A stretch of 38,711 nucleotides of DNA from contig NZ_MUXV01000032.1 in NCBI RefSeq assembly GCF_002014975.1, positions 4,955 to 43,665 on the forward strand. The letters are read 5' to 3'. The position numbers and the translations under genes were made by a program. The notes below the pieces were generated by a model that worked only from the letters and a program-made list of their open reading frames with translations, was not told where the DNA came from and did no database searches. Source of the stretch: Moraxella bovis. Its GTDB lineage: Bacteria > Pseudomonadota > Gammaproteobacteria > Pseudomonadales > Moraxellaceae. Of the stretch, positions 29,430 to 38,637 are shown one piece after another; the first letter of the stretch is position 1, and each line of letters begins with the position of its first letter.

Positions 29430-30815
29430 TCACGCCAACGCTTTGACGTATCCCACAAACCACTCGCCACGCTCATTATAACTCTTAAATTGGTCAAGGC
29501 TTGCACACGCAGGCGACAGTAGTACGACTTTGGCAGAGCTTTGACTGGCAAGCTTTACCGCCTTTTCAAGTTTGCCTGCTTGTGTCATTTTGCTTGCCAA
29601 AATAGGACTGTTTGCCAACGTTTTTTGTATCAAATCGGCGTCTTGTCCGATAAGATAAATACTGTCGGCAAACTGTTCGGCAAAAGGGATAAGCTCAGCA
29701 AAATCCTGCCCCTTGCCTTGACCGCCCAAAATCAAGGCAAGCGACTGCTCCCCATACACCGCCCCAAGCCCATCAATGGCGGAGAGTGTCGCTCCGATGT
29801 TCGTGCCTTTTGAGTCGTTAAAATACACCTTGCCACCCACGTCCGCCACATATTCACAGCGGTGTGGCAAGCCCATAAACGTCCGTAGCACATCAAGCAT
29901 GGCATTCATGTCAAGCCCCACGGCACTGCCCAAGGCTAAGGCGGATAAGGCGTTAAGCAAATTATGTTTGCCCTTAATCAAGATTTCATCAGATGAGATG
30001 AGTTTTTCGCCATTATAACACAGCCAAATGGTTTCGCCATGCTCGTCCGTTTCGCCTTTTAAACAAAAATCTGCCGAAAAGCCCTCGCCAATCTCCCCTG
30101 ACGTGCTTATCATTTGGGCGTGTTTGGGCAAATGAGCGATACAGGCACGGGCAAGTTCTTTGTCGTCCAGCCACACCACGGCATTTTTGGCATTATCAAA
30201 AATGCGTAATTTTTGGGCAAAATACCCTGCCATGTCGCCATGTCTGTCCAAATGGTCGGCAGATAAATTCAAAATGGTCGCCACGTCCGCCCCAAACTCA
30301 CTCATCATTTCAAGCTGAAAACTCGACAATTCAAGCACCGCCATGTCCATGCCGTCAATCTTTAATAAATCAAGAGCAGGTGTGCCAATATTACCACCCA
30401 CGCCCACGGTTTTGCCTGACTTTTCTGCCATGAGTCCGACCAGCGTGGTTACGGTGGATTTGGCGTTGGAGCCTGTAATGGCGACAATGGGCGTGTGCGT
30501 GCCGTTTTGGGTATCTCGCTTTTTTAGGTTTTCAATAAACACTTGTACATCGCTGACCACACTTACGCCCTGCTCGATGGCTTGGAATATGGCAGGCGTG
30601 GTAGGGTCGATGCCAGGACTGATGACGACTTTGTCCGAAGCAAGTAAAATATCAGCATTGATACCGCCAAAATAAGTCGCCACACCGCTTGGCAATTTGT
30701 CCGCCAATGGAGGAAAATTACCGTCCGTAACGGCAACCGTATGTCCTTGATTTACCAAAAAATTGACCGCAGACAGCCCAGAACCGCCCAAGCCGATGAC
30801 TGTATAATTTGCCAT
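29430..30815 (-). CDS. murD: UDP-N-acetylmuramoyl-L-alanine--D-glutamate ligase
   Basis: Cytosolic Mur ligase adding D-glutamate to the peptidoglycan precursor, 461 residues. N-terminal Rossmann-like domain begins MANYTVIGLGGSGLSAVNFL; the ATP P-loop is GSNAKST at 115-121; later Mur motifs include LELSSFQLE, NLSADHLDRHG and the C-terminal YFNDSKGTN and LILGGQGKGQDF. An upstream ATG at 30836 adds seven residues; I chose 30815 because AAAGGA is seven bases upstream and the protein then begins as in relatives. Followed by ftsW on the same strand. Confidence 0.95.
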   Translation of the reverse strand: MANYTVIGLGGSGLSAVNFLVNQGHTVAVTDGNFPPLADKLPSGVATYFGGINADILLASDKVVISPGIDPTTPAIFQAIEQGVSVVSDVQVFIENLKKRDTQNGTHTPIVAITGSNAKSTVTTLVGLMAEKSGKTVGVGGNIGTPALDLLKIDGMDMAVLELSSFQLEMMSEFGADVATILNLSADHLDRHGDMAGYFAQKLRIFDNAKNAVVWLDDKELARACIAHLPKHAQMISTSGEIGEGFSADFCLKGETDEHGETIWLCYNGEKLISSDEILIKGKHNLLNALSALALGSAVGLDMNAMLDVLRTFMGLPHRCEYVADVGGKVYFNDSKGTNIGATLSAIDGLGAVYGEQSLALILGGQGKGQDFAELIPFAEQFADSIYLIGQDADLIQKTLANSPILASKMTQAGKLEKAVKLASQSSAKVVLLSPACASLDQFKSYNERGEWFVGYVKALA

Positions 30816-30841
30816 GATATTATCCTTTAAAAACACGGTTC

Positions 30842-30986
30842 TAGTTCAAAAAGTATATTAGACTTCTTGCGAAATCCCAAATTAAAGAAAACCGTTCGTG
30901 GTGAGCTTGTCGAGCCATAACGGTTTTCCTACCCACAGGCAGGCTCAGGGCGAACGGAAAACCTAGTTTGGCATACTTTTTGGACT
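30842..30986 (-). repeat. family-2 repeat between murD and glnB
   Basis: Opposite orientation to the copy at 7713-7838. Ends AGTTCAAAAAGTAT and GGCATACTTTTTGGACT are inverted. Inside are the same two hairpins, AAAACCGTT...AACGGTTTT and GGTTTTCC...GGAAAACC, containing GTGGTGAGCTTGTCGAGCC and AGGCAGGCTCAGGGCGAAC. About 20 bases near its left end are not in the other copy. It lies in a divergent spacer, upstream of both genes. Confidence 0.8.
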
Positions 30987-31002
30987 ATCGCCAAAAATAT
31001 GA

Positions 31003-31437
<435 letters not shown>

Positions 31438-31466
31438 GAAAACCCCACCGAAGTGAGGTTTTGTGT
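31438..31466 (+). terminator. rho-independent terminator after the P-II gene
   Basis: AAAACCCCA ... TGAGGTTTT around CCGAAG, one mismatch in nine pairs, followed by GTGTGTTT. Confidence 0.65.
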
Positions 31467-31492
31467 GTTTAACTGTTTAAATCAGCCTTTGG

Positions 31493-31858
31493 TTACTGTC
31501 TGACGCCCATTTGCGTACCTGCTTTACTTTTGATGGTGATGTTATTGCCATTTAGCGTGATGTTGGCAGTGCCTGAGATGGGCAGGGTTGGGTGTTTGCC
31601 TTTACCTGCGTATTTGCCACCGCCTTGGGCTTTGATGTCTCTGATGACGGTCGTGCCTTCACGCTTTTTGGCTTTTTCGGTCAAGCCTTTGGTCATCACA
31701 GCTTGATAGCCACTGCCTGACTTGCTGATGTTGATGATGGCTTTGGCTTCGCCCTTCTCACTCATTTTCCAGTTGCCCACGATGGCATCATCATTGGCAA
31801 ATCCGCTGGCAGATACTGCAACACCCAGACCGATGGCAAGTAGTTTGTTTAATTTCAT
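31493..31858 (-). CDS. small secreted protein, possibly DUF2147-like
   Basis: A 121-residue protein with a clear signal peptide (MKLNKLLAIGLGVAVSASGFA, cleavage after A21). The mature start DDAIVGNWKMSEKGEAKAIINI resembles the beginning of DUF2147-type periplasmic beta-barrel-like proteins (IVG.W), but the match is short and I do not claim the family firmly. The rest is basic and glycine-rich, ending with strand-like repeats (GTANITLNGNNITIKSKAG). There are no cysteines. It has an excellent promoter and a palindrome over the likely transcription start, so it is probably regulated. Function unknown. Confidence 0.65.
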   Translation of the reverse strand: MKLNKLLAIGLGVAVSASGFANDDAIVGNWKMSEKGEAKAIINISKSGSGYQAVMTKGLTEKAKKREGTTVIRDIKAQGGGKYAGKGKHPTLPISGTANITLNGNNITIKSKAGTQMGVRQ

Positions 31859-31898
31859 GGCTTACTCCTGTGTACAAAAATCTAATTAATCCAAGCCA

Positions 31899-31916
31899 GT
31901 CAGTACTCGTACTGAC
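31899..31916. promoter_or_regulatory. operator-like palindrome at the transcription start
   Basis: GTCAGTAC-TC-GTACTGAC, eight perfect inverted bases either side of TC. It covers roughly +6 to +23 relative to the -10 box at 31929-31934, a position where a repressor would block transcription. No T-tract follows. Confidence 0.6.
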
Positions 31917-31928
31917 AACTGTTTACCC

Positions 31929-31957
31929 ATTATAAACAAGGATTTTTTAAATTGCAA
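31929..31957 (-). promoter_or_regulatory. sigma-70 promoter of the secreted-protein gene
   Basis: Minus strand TTGCAA (31957-31952), 17-base spacer, TATAAT (31934-31929), 71 bases ahead of the start codon. Confidence 0.7.
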
Positions 31958-32025
31958 ACATTAACTTTGTAAGCCATTTACCTTTTTGTAATCGCTTGGT
32001 AAAAATGTTTCTGCCTAGGGCATGT

Positions 32026-32280
32026 CTACTCAAAAGGGTTGTTTACCATGACTACTTTGGATGGGTCTTTGTCAGCAGTAGCAGGCAAACCTTGGCTGTC
32101 TAAGTCATCAAACACCGCACAAAGTGCCTGTGCAAAGTCAAACAATGCCTGCGCCTGCGCCTTGCCCGCCTGCGTTTTGGTAATTTCTACATCGCCACTG
32201 ATGATGACACTGTCCGTGCCATTTTCTATGGTCAAAGCCCCGATTTGTAGGACTTCGCTGTCATTGTCAAAGACATTCAT
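32026..32280 (-). CDS. 84-aa protein of unknown function
   Basis: A small acidic soluble protein (MNVFDNDSEVLQIGALTIEN...) with a predicted beta-rich first half (LQIGALTIENGTDSVIISGDVEITK), a central alanine/glutamine-rich helix, and a proline-poor acidic tail. No signal peptide, membrane segment or cysteine pair. I do not recognise the family with confidence. It begins nine bases after the stop of the secreted nuclease gene on the same strand and is probably co-transcribed with it, which leaves open a partner role such as a cytoplasmic inhibitor; this is speculation from position only. Confidence 0.65.
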   Translation of the reverse strand: MNVFDNDSEVLQIGALTIENGTDSVIISGDVEITKTQAGKAQAQALFDFAQALCAVFDDLDSQGLPATADKDPSKVVMVNNPFE

Positions 32281-32289
32281 CGCTCCACC

Positions 32290-33405
32290 TTATTTTAATA
32301 AACTCATCACAAATTCCACCAACAGCACCAAAATCGCAAGCCAACCTTCTGTATCATCCCCTTTATCCACGCTGTCCACATGCTCAGACAAAGGGGGTAA
32401 ATTAACAGCCGATGACTGCACCTGTGGCGACAGCGACGGCATGGCGTTGATGCCCGTGCGTTCAGACAGCTCGGCAAGGCTGATATGCTCGACCACGCCT
32501 GCTTCGTCATTGGGCGTATAGTACACGCCTGCACGGTTGATGCTAGGGACATAAACCGCCTTGAAAAAGTGGCTCGGCACCAGTACGCCATCGCCGATTT
32601 GGGCGATTTGACGACCTTGGAACACCACGCCTGTCACGACATACAGCTCGCCATATTGTAGAGTCAAATTACGTGTGTCTTGCTCTATCTCCTGCCACAG
32701 TCCACGGTTGTGCGTGCCGTTTTGGGGGGCGATGTTGGCTAGGCTAAAACTATCAAACTGCTGTGAGAGATTCGCCATGTCGCCATTGGGCGATAAATGC
32801 CCCCTGTCATAGCCCGAACGGCGATAGTCATTGAGCGTTGCTCGCACGTTTGCAGGCAGGCGGCTCTCTTCGTGAAAGCTGTCTTTGCGAGCCAGTGAAC
32901 GTGCCTGATGAATGCGTTCACGGGTCAGATACTCGGCAGAATAGATGGGCGTGCGTGAGATGCCTGAATACAGCACGGCAAAGCCATCAAAGCACAGCTC
33001 ATAATTTTTGCGAGCCAATTTTTGTCCTTTGGTGCCAACCAACTGCGGGGCGGTATTGGCATAAAAATGCTCAGGACAACTGGCAAGACTCTGGGCGGTG
33101 TTCGCTGTCGTCTGCTGTCCCACAAAAACCCTAACAGACTCATCTGATGTCGCCAAACCCGTGGACTGCCCCACCACATAACCCCCGTCATAAGCCGTAG
33201 CATAAGCGGTGGCGGTGTTTGAACTATTGGTATTATGAGCGTTGTGGTTATGGGCGTGATTGTGGTCGTCAGCATAAGCCGTCGCCACGTTATCGCCATA
33301 GGCAACGGCGGTGTTATTGGCATAAGCACTGTGGCAGGACAACAGTACCAAAGTAAGTCCCCACAGATGGGATGGGCGAGTACCTAATGAGTAGAGATAG
33401 GACAT
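32290..33405 (-). CDS. secreted DNA/RNA non-specific endonuclease
   Basis: A 371-residue beta-beta-alpha-metal nuclease. An N-terminal signal peptide (SHLWGLTLVLLSCHSAYA) directs export. Residues 31-80 are a low-complexity stretch rich in H, N, A and Y with repeated ATAY units and HNHAHNHNAHN. The catalytic core has YDRGHLSPNGDM with general base H203, and magnesium ligand N233 followed by E241 in THNRGLWQEIEQD. The last 20 residues (WLAILVLLVEFVMSLL) are hydrophobic and could anchor the protein. Such nucleases degrade external or periplasmic nucleic acid for nutrition, competence control or biofilm remodelling; which applies here is unknown. Confidence 0.88.
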   Translation of the reverse strand: MSYLYSLGTRPSHLWGLTLVLLSCHSAYANNTAVAYGDNVATAYADDHNHAHNHNAHNTNSSNTATAYATAYDGGYVVGQSTGLATSDESVRVFVGQQTTANTAQSLASCPEHFYANTAPQLVGTKGQKLARKNYELCFDGFAVLYSGISRTPIYSAEYLTRERIHQARSLARKDSFHEESRLPANVRATLNDYRRSGYDRGHLSPNGDMANLSQQFDSFSLANIAPQNGTHNRGLWQEIEQDTRNLTLQYGELYVVTGVVFQGRQIAQIGDGVLVPSHFFKAVYVPSINRAGVYYTPNDEAGVVEHISLAELSERTGINAMPSLSPQVQSSAVNLPPLSEHVDSVDKGDDTEGWLAILVLLVEFVMSLLK

Positions 33406-33612
33406 GGTGTTGGCTACTTAAAATGCGTGCCATTATACCCGATTTTTGGTGTGAGCGGTAGGATTATCAGGATTTCTGAGCTTTCAATCTCTGACACTAT
33501 GGCAAAGACTGGGTTTATCATATTTATCCCAAGCACATCTTTGCCCATGGAAAATTGGCAAATCATCCCCATAATCACGTTTCCTGTTATCTTAAACCTT
33601 TTATCCCCACCC

Positions 33613-34776
33613 ATGAATCACGCCACTTTCGCCCCACGCCTGCTTACTTGGTTTGCCACGCACGGTCGCCATGACTTGCCTTGGCAATATCATCATGCCG
33701 ACACGTCTGACATTTATGCCGTTTGGCTGTCTGAAATCATGCTTCAACAAACCCAAGTCGCCACTGTTTTGGGTTATTTTGGGCGGTTTATGAATACATT
33801 TCCCACCGTACAAGATTTGGCAGCTGCCGACTGGGACGATGTGGCAAACCTATGGGCAGGGCTTGGCTACTATGCTCGGGCAAGAAATCTACACGCAGGG
33901 GCAAAGCAAGTGGCGGATTATATCGCCACACATGGGTATTTTCCAAAGACGGTGGACGAATGGCAAAACGTGCGTGGCGTGGGACGCTCCACCGCAGGGG
34001 CGATAGTGGCGATGGGCGTGCGTGGGCGTGGCGTGATATGCGACGGCAACGTCAAACGGGTGCTGACACGCTGGGCAGGCATAGACGGCGACATCACCAA
34101 ATCCGCCACTGACAAGGTGCTGTGGGAGCTTGCCGACACGCTCACGCCCACAGATGATAGCGGTAAGTTCGCCCAAGCAATGATGGATTTGGGGGCGACC
34201 GTCTGCACTCGCACTCGCCCTGCTTGCGTCTCTTGCCCGCTATCGGACGACTGCACCGCCCATAAGGACGGCAATCCCACCGCCTATCCTGTCAAAGCCA
34301 AAAAGGCGGACAAACCCCACCGCCATTCGCTCGTGTTTGCTCTGATATATGATGATAAACTGTTATGGATAAAACGCCAAAGCGACACAGGGACAGGCAT
34401 TTGGGACGGACTGTATGCCCTGCCCATGCTGATGATAAATGACAAACAAGGCGATGCACTCCATGATTTACATCACGCCAAAACCATGCACGATAAATAC
34501 ACCCACGCCCAACGCCTAAGCCTTGCTGAGCGTCAAATTTTGGATAATTTGCCAAACATTGCCATCAATCATCTCAAAACCATCAAACACACACTTACGC
34601 ATTTTCATTGGCATTTGTCATTGGTTTATATAAATATTGATAAAACACTTTATAACAACATCAACCACGCCCTAACCGCCATTCATGCCGATTTTGTTTG
34701 GCAAAAAGGGTGTGATGGGCTGGGCGTACCAAAGGCGATGGGGAAATTGGTGGGGGTAAATTCTAATCAGTTATAA
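33613..34776 (+). CDS. mutY: adenine DNA glycosylase MutY
   Basis: Removes adenine mispaired with 8-oxoguanine; 387 residues. Catalytic E41 is in WLSEIMLQQTQV; the helix-hairpin-helix is VRGVGRSTAGAI near 120-131 with catalytic D144 in CDGNVKRVL; the [4Fe-4S] ligands are C198, C205, C208 and C214 in the spacing C-x6-C-x2-C-x5-C. The C-terminal NUDIX-like 8-oxoG recognition domain runs from about 235. The open frame extends upstream to 33427, but those 62 codons have no family counterpart; 33613 begins MNHATFAPRLLTWF as in relatives. No strong ribosome-binding site is visible. Confidence 0.93.
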   Translation: MNHATFAPRLLTWFATHGRHDLPWQYHHADTSDIYAVWLSEIMLQQTQVATVLGYFGRFMNTFPTVQDLAAADWDDVANLWAGLGYYARARNLHAGAKQVADYIATHGYFPKTVDEWQNVRGVGRSTAGAIVAMGVRGRGVICDGNVKRVLTRWAGIDGDITKSATDKVLWELADTLTPTDDSGKFAQAMMDLGATVCTRTRPACVSCPLSDDCTAHKDGNPTAYPVKAKKADKPHRHSLVFALIYDDKLLWIKRQSDTGTGIWDGLYALPMLMINDKQGDALHDLHHAKTMHDKYTHAQRLSLAERQILDNLPNIAINHLKTIKHTLTHFHWHLSLVYINIDKTLYNNINHALTAIHADFVWQKGCDGLGVPKAMGKLVGVNSNQL

Positions 34777-34842
34777 TCAGTTATCAATTTTTAAATCACA
34801 AAACTGACGATTTTATATTTTCCAAACATCAAAATCCTGTTT

Positions 34843-35751
34843 TTAATGATCTCTTTTTTGTAGCCAATCCACCATTTGCAAAAGTAGATTGTCATCGCCC
34901 AAATCTGCCACTTGCTCTCTTGCCTTATCAAAGAGCTCGTCGGCATAGGCACGAGCATTGTCCACGCCAAGCAGTTTGACGTAGGTGGATTTGTCCAGTT
35001 TTTCATCACTGCCTGCCATTTTGCCCAGCGTTTGGGTATCTGCCACCACATCCAGCACATCGTCCTGCACTTGATAGGCAAGCCCGATAAGCCGTGCATA
35101 CTCGCCAAGACTTGCCATGCGTTCATCAGACGTACCGCCACACACCGCCCCCATAAGAACACTCGCCACGATTAACGCCCCTGTTTTGTCCTTGTGAATG
35201 GCTTCTAGCTCGTTTTGGTTAAGCTGTTTTTGTTCACCATTTAAATCCGCCTGCTGCCCTGCCACCATTCGTCTGGCATTGGATGCTAGAATTTTGGTGA
35301 GTTTGGCGAATTTAACATCATCCGTATCACCCCAATAATCGCCGCCCAGCACATCAAAGGCAAGCGACTGTAGCACATCCCCTACCAGCATCGCGGTAGC
35401 CTCACCATAGACCACATGGCAGGTCGGTTTGCCACGGCGCAGGTCATCATCATCCATGCACGGCAGGTCATCATGAACCAAAGAATAGCTGTGAATCATC
35501 TCAATGGCAAGCATGGCACGGCGTACCGCCCCAAAGACAGGCGTATCCACACACCCCCCAGCTGCCAAAAAAGTCGCCAGTACAAGCAAAGGACGCACCC
35601 GTTTACCCCCGTTGGAAATGGCATAACGAGACGCTTCATTTAGTGGGTTTGGTAGATTAGCGGTGTCAAATAACACATCAAAATCCGCCATTAGCTGATT
35701 TTTTGTAAACTCTTGTATGCTGTTTAAATCATTGGTTTGCAATTTACTCAT
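34843..35751 (-). CDS. ispA: farnesyl diphosphate synthase (polyprenyl synthetase)
   Basis: Condenses isopentenyl diphosphate with dimethylallyl and geranyl diphosphate to give farnesyl diphosphate; 302 residues. The first aspartate-rich motif is DDLPCMDDDD at 94-103, with the two-residue insertion of bacterial type II FPP synthases; the second is QDDVLDVVAD. Also seen are the substrate region GGKRVRPLLV and KTGALIVASV. I use the ATG at 35751 because the product starts like relatives and a G-rich ribosome-binding site precedes it; the ATG at 35781 is the alternative. dxs and xseB, often its neighbours, are absent. Confidence 0.92.
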   Translation of the reverse strand: MSKLQTNDLNSIQEFTKNQLMADFDVLFDTANLPNPLNEASRYAISNGGKRVRPLLVLATFLAAGGCVDTPVFGAVRRAMLAIEMIHSYSLVHDDLPCMDDDDLRRGKPTCHVVYGEATAMLVGDVLQSLAFDVLGGDYWGDTDDVKFAKLTKILASNARRMVAGQQADLNGEQKQLNQNELEAIHKDKTGALIVASVLMGAVCGGTSDERMASLGEYARLIGLAYQVQDDVLDVVADTQTLGKMAGSDEKLDKSTYVKLLGVDNARAYADELFDKAREQVADLGDDNLLLQMVDWLQKRDH

Positions 35752-35854
35752 GTCCGCCCCCACGTCAAAAAACGCTATCATACCCCAAAACGCAAGGATT
35801 TTGGGTAAAAATCATGGGTTTTTAAAAATTTTTCAAAAAATATGCAAAAAGTGC

Positions 35855-35882
35855 TTGCAAAGTTTTTAAAATCATATATAAT
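35855..35882 (+). promoter_or_regulatory. promoter of the tRNA-Phe gene
   Basis: TTGCAA (35855-35860), 16-base spacer, TATAAT (35877-35882). It is followed by GC-rich bases (ACGCACC), consistent with a stringently controlled stable-RNA promoter. Confidence 0.75.
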
Positions 35883-35918
35883 ACGCACCACTTAGCCAAT
35901 AAAGCTAATCAAAATTTT

Positions 35919-35994
35919 GGCGCGGTAGCTCAGTCGGTAGAGCAACGGATTGAAAATCCGTGTGTCGGCAGTTCGATCCTGCCCCACGCCACCA
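35919..35994 (+). tRNA. tRNA-Phe (anticodon GAA)
   Basis: A 76-base cloverleaf including encoded CCA. D arm GCTC AGTCGGTA GAGC, anticodon arm ACGGA TTGAAAA TCCGT, variable GTGTC, T arm GGCAG TTCGATC CTGCC, discriminator A. The acceptor stem GGCGCGG / CCACGCC pairs except at 5-68, where C faces A. All other stems are perfect. Own promoter and terminator make it a single-gene unit. Confidence 0.96.
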
Positions 35995-36001
35995 TATTTA
36001 G

Positions 36002-36030
36002 AAACACTCAATTTCGGTTGAGTGTTTTTT
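36002..36030 (+). terminator. rho-independent terminator after tRNA-Phe
   Basis: AAACACTCAA / TTGAGTGTTT, ten perfect pairs around TTTCGG, followed by TTT. Loop of the stable UUCG type. Confidence 0.9.
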
Positions 36031-36120
36031 GTTGTGCGTGATAAAAATAACGCCATCAAAGGACGTGCTTTCCGTGCTTATTGGCACGTTTTGGAATTAA
36101 CTGAGCACAAAGCCAAACCA

Positions 36121-36150
36121 CAAAAACCCTACCATGTCGGCAGGGTTTTG
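36121..36150 (-). terminator. rho-independent terminator after rplS
   Basis: On the minus strand AAAACCCTGCC / GGTAGGGTTTT around a short GACAT loop with one mismatch, followed by TTG, about 23 bases after the rplS stop. Confidence 0.75.
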
Positions 36151-36172
36151 ATTGGATAAATCAGATAAGACA

Positions 36173-36541
36173 TTAAGCGTCTTTTTTGGCACCCAATTTT
36201 TCTTTTATACGGGCAGACTTACCAGAACGCTCACGTAGGTAGTAAAGTTTGGCACGGCGAACATCACCACGACGCTTAACTTCGATACCACCGATGATTG
36301 GTGAGTGTAGTTGGAATGCACGCTCAACACCCACACCGCTTGAAATCTTACGTACGGTGAAAGATGAGTTTAGACCACGGTTACGCTTAGCGATAACCAC
36401 GCCTTCAAAGGCTTGCAGACGCTCTTTGTCGCCTTCTTGGACACGAACTTTAACCACAACAGTATCGCCAGGGGCGAATGAAGGGTGGTCTTTTAGCTGT
36501 GATTGTTCAATTTGTTGAACTAGGGGATGTTTGTTACTCAT
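36173..36541 (-). CDS. rplS: 50S ribosomal protein L19
   Basis: A 122-residue protein at the 30S-50S interface. Diagnostic sequence: [60 protein letters not shown], covering most of the fold, and the C-terminal [20 protein letters not shown]. The ATG at 36541 has GGAG six bases upstream; a start at 36571 would add ten unrelated residues. In most bacteria rplS ends the rpsP-rimM-trmD-rplS operon; here it stands alone 27 kb from rpsP. Confidence 0.97.
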   Translation of the reverse strand: MSNKHPLVQQIEQSQLKDHPSFAPGDTVVVKVRVQEGDKERLQAFEGVVIAKRNRGLNSSFTVRKISSGVGVERAFQLHSPIIGGIEVKRRGDVRRAKLYYLRERSGKSARIKEKLGAKKDA

Positions 36542-36697
36542 GGAATACTCCAATAAATGACATAGGCTCATACCTTTCTACATGGCTCAAAGGTCGCATA
36601 TCATATCATCATCAGATTGAAAAGCTCAATCCACGTCCGAGCCACACGGACACATAAAACGGCTCATTATAATAAAAAGCCAAACAAAAATCAAGGG

Positions 36698-38542
36698 TTA
36701 TTCCACCGTAACTGATTTGGCAAGGTTACGGGGTTTATCCACGTCCGTACCACGCACCAAAGCAACATGGTAGGAGAGCAGTTGCACGGCAATGGTATGA
36801 ACAATGGGCGATAACACCCCGATATGACGTGGTGTGAGAATGATATGCACGCCGTCCGTTTCGGCAAAGTCGCTGTCAAGGTCAGATAAGACAAACAATT
36901 CTCCGCCCCTAGCCCCGACTTCTTGCATATTGGCTTTGACCTTATCAAGCAGTTTATCGTTCGGAGCGATGACCACCACGGGCATGTTCTCATCAACGAG
37001 TGCCAAAGGACCATGTTTGAGTTCGCCCGCAGGATAAGCCTCGGCATGGATATAGGTCAGCTCTTTTAGTTTTAACGCCCCTTCTAAGGCAATCGGATAA
37101 TGAATGCCACGACCCAAATATAACGCAGACGGCTTGGTGGCGAACTCTTTTGCCCATACCGCAAGCTGTGGCTCTAAGTTTAGGGCGCGCTGTATGCTTC
37201 CCGGTAGCTGACGTAAATCATCAGCATAGCCAGTCAGTTCATCATCAGACACATGTCTACGAAGTTTGCCCAGTGTCACTGCCAGTCCAAATAAAATCAC
37301 AAGCTGAGTAGTAAAGGCTTTGGTGCTTGCCACACCAATCTCTGCCCCTGCTCGGGTATAGATGGCGAGCGTACTGGCTCGGGGCAGGGCAGATTCTAAT
37401 ACGTTACAAATAGACAGGCTACACTCATGCCCTTGGGCTTGGGCATATTTTAACGCCTCCATTGTGTCTAGTGTCTCTCCCGACTGACTAATCGTGATGA
37501 TGAGCTCATCAGGGTCAGCGATGACATCACGGTAACGGTATTCACTGGCGATCTCTACATCCGTACGAATACGAGCGATGGATTCTAGCCAATATCTACC
37601 CGTAAGTGCCGAATAATAAGACGTACCACACGCTAGGATTTTAATGCTTTTAATTTTTGAGAAAATCTCTGGGGCACGCTCGCCAAAATTCTCTGGCACA
37701 AAACCGCCATCTAGGAAAATCTCTGCTGTATCCGCCACCGCTTTTGGCTGTTCATAAATCTCTTTTTGCATAAAGTGGCTATACCCACCAAGCTCTAAAC
37801 TTGCCAATGATAGCTCGGAAGTTTTTACCGCACGCTCGGTTTTGTCGCCATTTTTGTCAAGGAGCATGTCAATGCCGTTAGCGGACAACAAAGCAATGTC
37901 GCCATCTTCTAAATAAGTGACTTTACGAGTAAAAGCAATGACTGCCGACACATCAGATGCGATAAATACTTCTTCATCACCAAATGCCACGAGGAGTGGA
38001 CAGCCCATGCGAGCCACCACCATATGAGCAGGGTTATCATGGCATATCACGGCAATCGCAAACGCCCCATGAAAACGACTGCATGCCGTTTGTACTGCAC
38101 GGTACAAATCCTTGCCGTTATTTTCGTATTCATGGTGGACGCTGTGAGCAATGACTTCCGTGTCCGTTTGCGATTCAAATTCATAACCCAACGCTTCTAA
38201 GCGGGTACGTTCGGCTTCAAAGTTCTCAATAATGCCGTTATGCACCACCGAGATGAGTCCACCTGAGATATGCGGATGAGCATTTGGCTCGGTCACACCG
38301 CCATGCGTTGCCCAGCGGGTATGTCCGATGCCAATATGACCCGTCAGTCCTTTTTGTTTAACCGCTTCTTCCATCAGAGCGACACGCCCCACACGACGAA
38401 CTCGCTTAATCTTTTGTTCGCTCTCACTGTATACCGCAATGCCTGACGAATCATAGCCACGATATTCTAGGCGTTTTAGCCCGTCTGTTAAAAAATCCAC
38501 CACATTGGCATGGGCACGAATTGCCCCAACGATACCGCACAT
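36698..38542 (-). CDS. glmS: glutamine--fructose-6-phosphate aminotransferase
   Basis: First committed step of UDP-N-acetylglucosamine synthesis, making glucosamine-6-phosphate; 614 residues. The N-terminal glutaminase starts MCGIVGAI with catalytic C2 and contains GHTRWATHG and the [11 protein letters not shown] segment. Two SIS domains follow, with [29 protein letters not shown] and [15 protein letters not shown] binding the sugar phosphate, and the C-terminal loop ends [13 protein letters not shown] as in other GlmS proteins. No glmU is seen upstream within the window. Confidence 0.97.
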   Translation of the reverse strand: MCGIVGAIRAHANVVDFLTDGLKRLEYRGYDSSGIAVYSESEQKIKRVRRVGRVALMEEAVKQKGLTGHIGIGHTRWATHGGVTEPNAHPHISGGLISVVHNGIIENFEAERTRLEALGYEFESQTDTEVIAHSVHHEYENNGKDLYRAVQTACSRFHGAFAIAVICHDNPAHMVVARMGCPLLVAFGDEEVFIASDVSAVIAFTRKVTYLEDGDIALLSANGIDMLLDKNGDKTERAVKTSELSLASLELGGYSHFMQKEIYEQPKAVADTAEIFLDGGFVPENFGERAPEIFSKIKSIKILACGTSYYSALTGRYWLESIARIRTDVEIASEYRYRDVIADPDELIITISQSGETLDTMEALKYAQAQGHECSLSICNVLESALPRASTLAIYTRAGAEIGVASTKAFTTQLVILFGLAVTLGKLRRHVSDDELTGYADDLRQLPGSIQRALNLEPQLAVWAKEFATKPSALYLGRGIHYPIALEGALKLKELTYIHAEAYPAGELKHGPLALVDENMPVVVIAPNDKLLDKVKANMQEVGARGGELFVLSDLDSDFAETDGVHIILTPRHIGVLSPIVHTIAVQLLSYHVALVRGTDVDKPRNLAKSVTVE

Positions 38543-38628
38543 ATTAGTTCCTTAGTATCTGGTTAATATTACAATGGCAAGGATTGCCACAAAAAAGTCC
38601 TACCCCAAATCGTTAGGTAAGGCGTGTA

Positions 38629-38637
38629 TTATAGCAA
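38629..38637 (-). promoter_or_regulatory. extended -10 promoter of glmS
   Basis: Minus strand TGCTATAAT, perfect extended -10, about 87 bases upstream of the start. No strong -35 is seen. The leader is too short for a GlmS ribozyme, and none is expected in this group. Confidence 0.55.

Noticed and set aside
33427..33612. 62-residue N-terminal extension of MutY
   Set aside because: No counterpart in the family and no translation signal; the internal ATG at 33613 matches the start of known MutY proteins.
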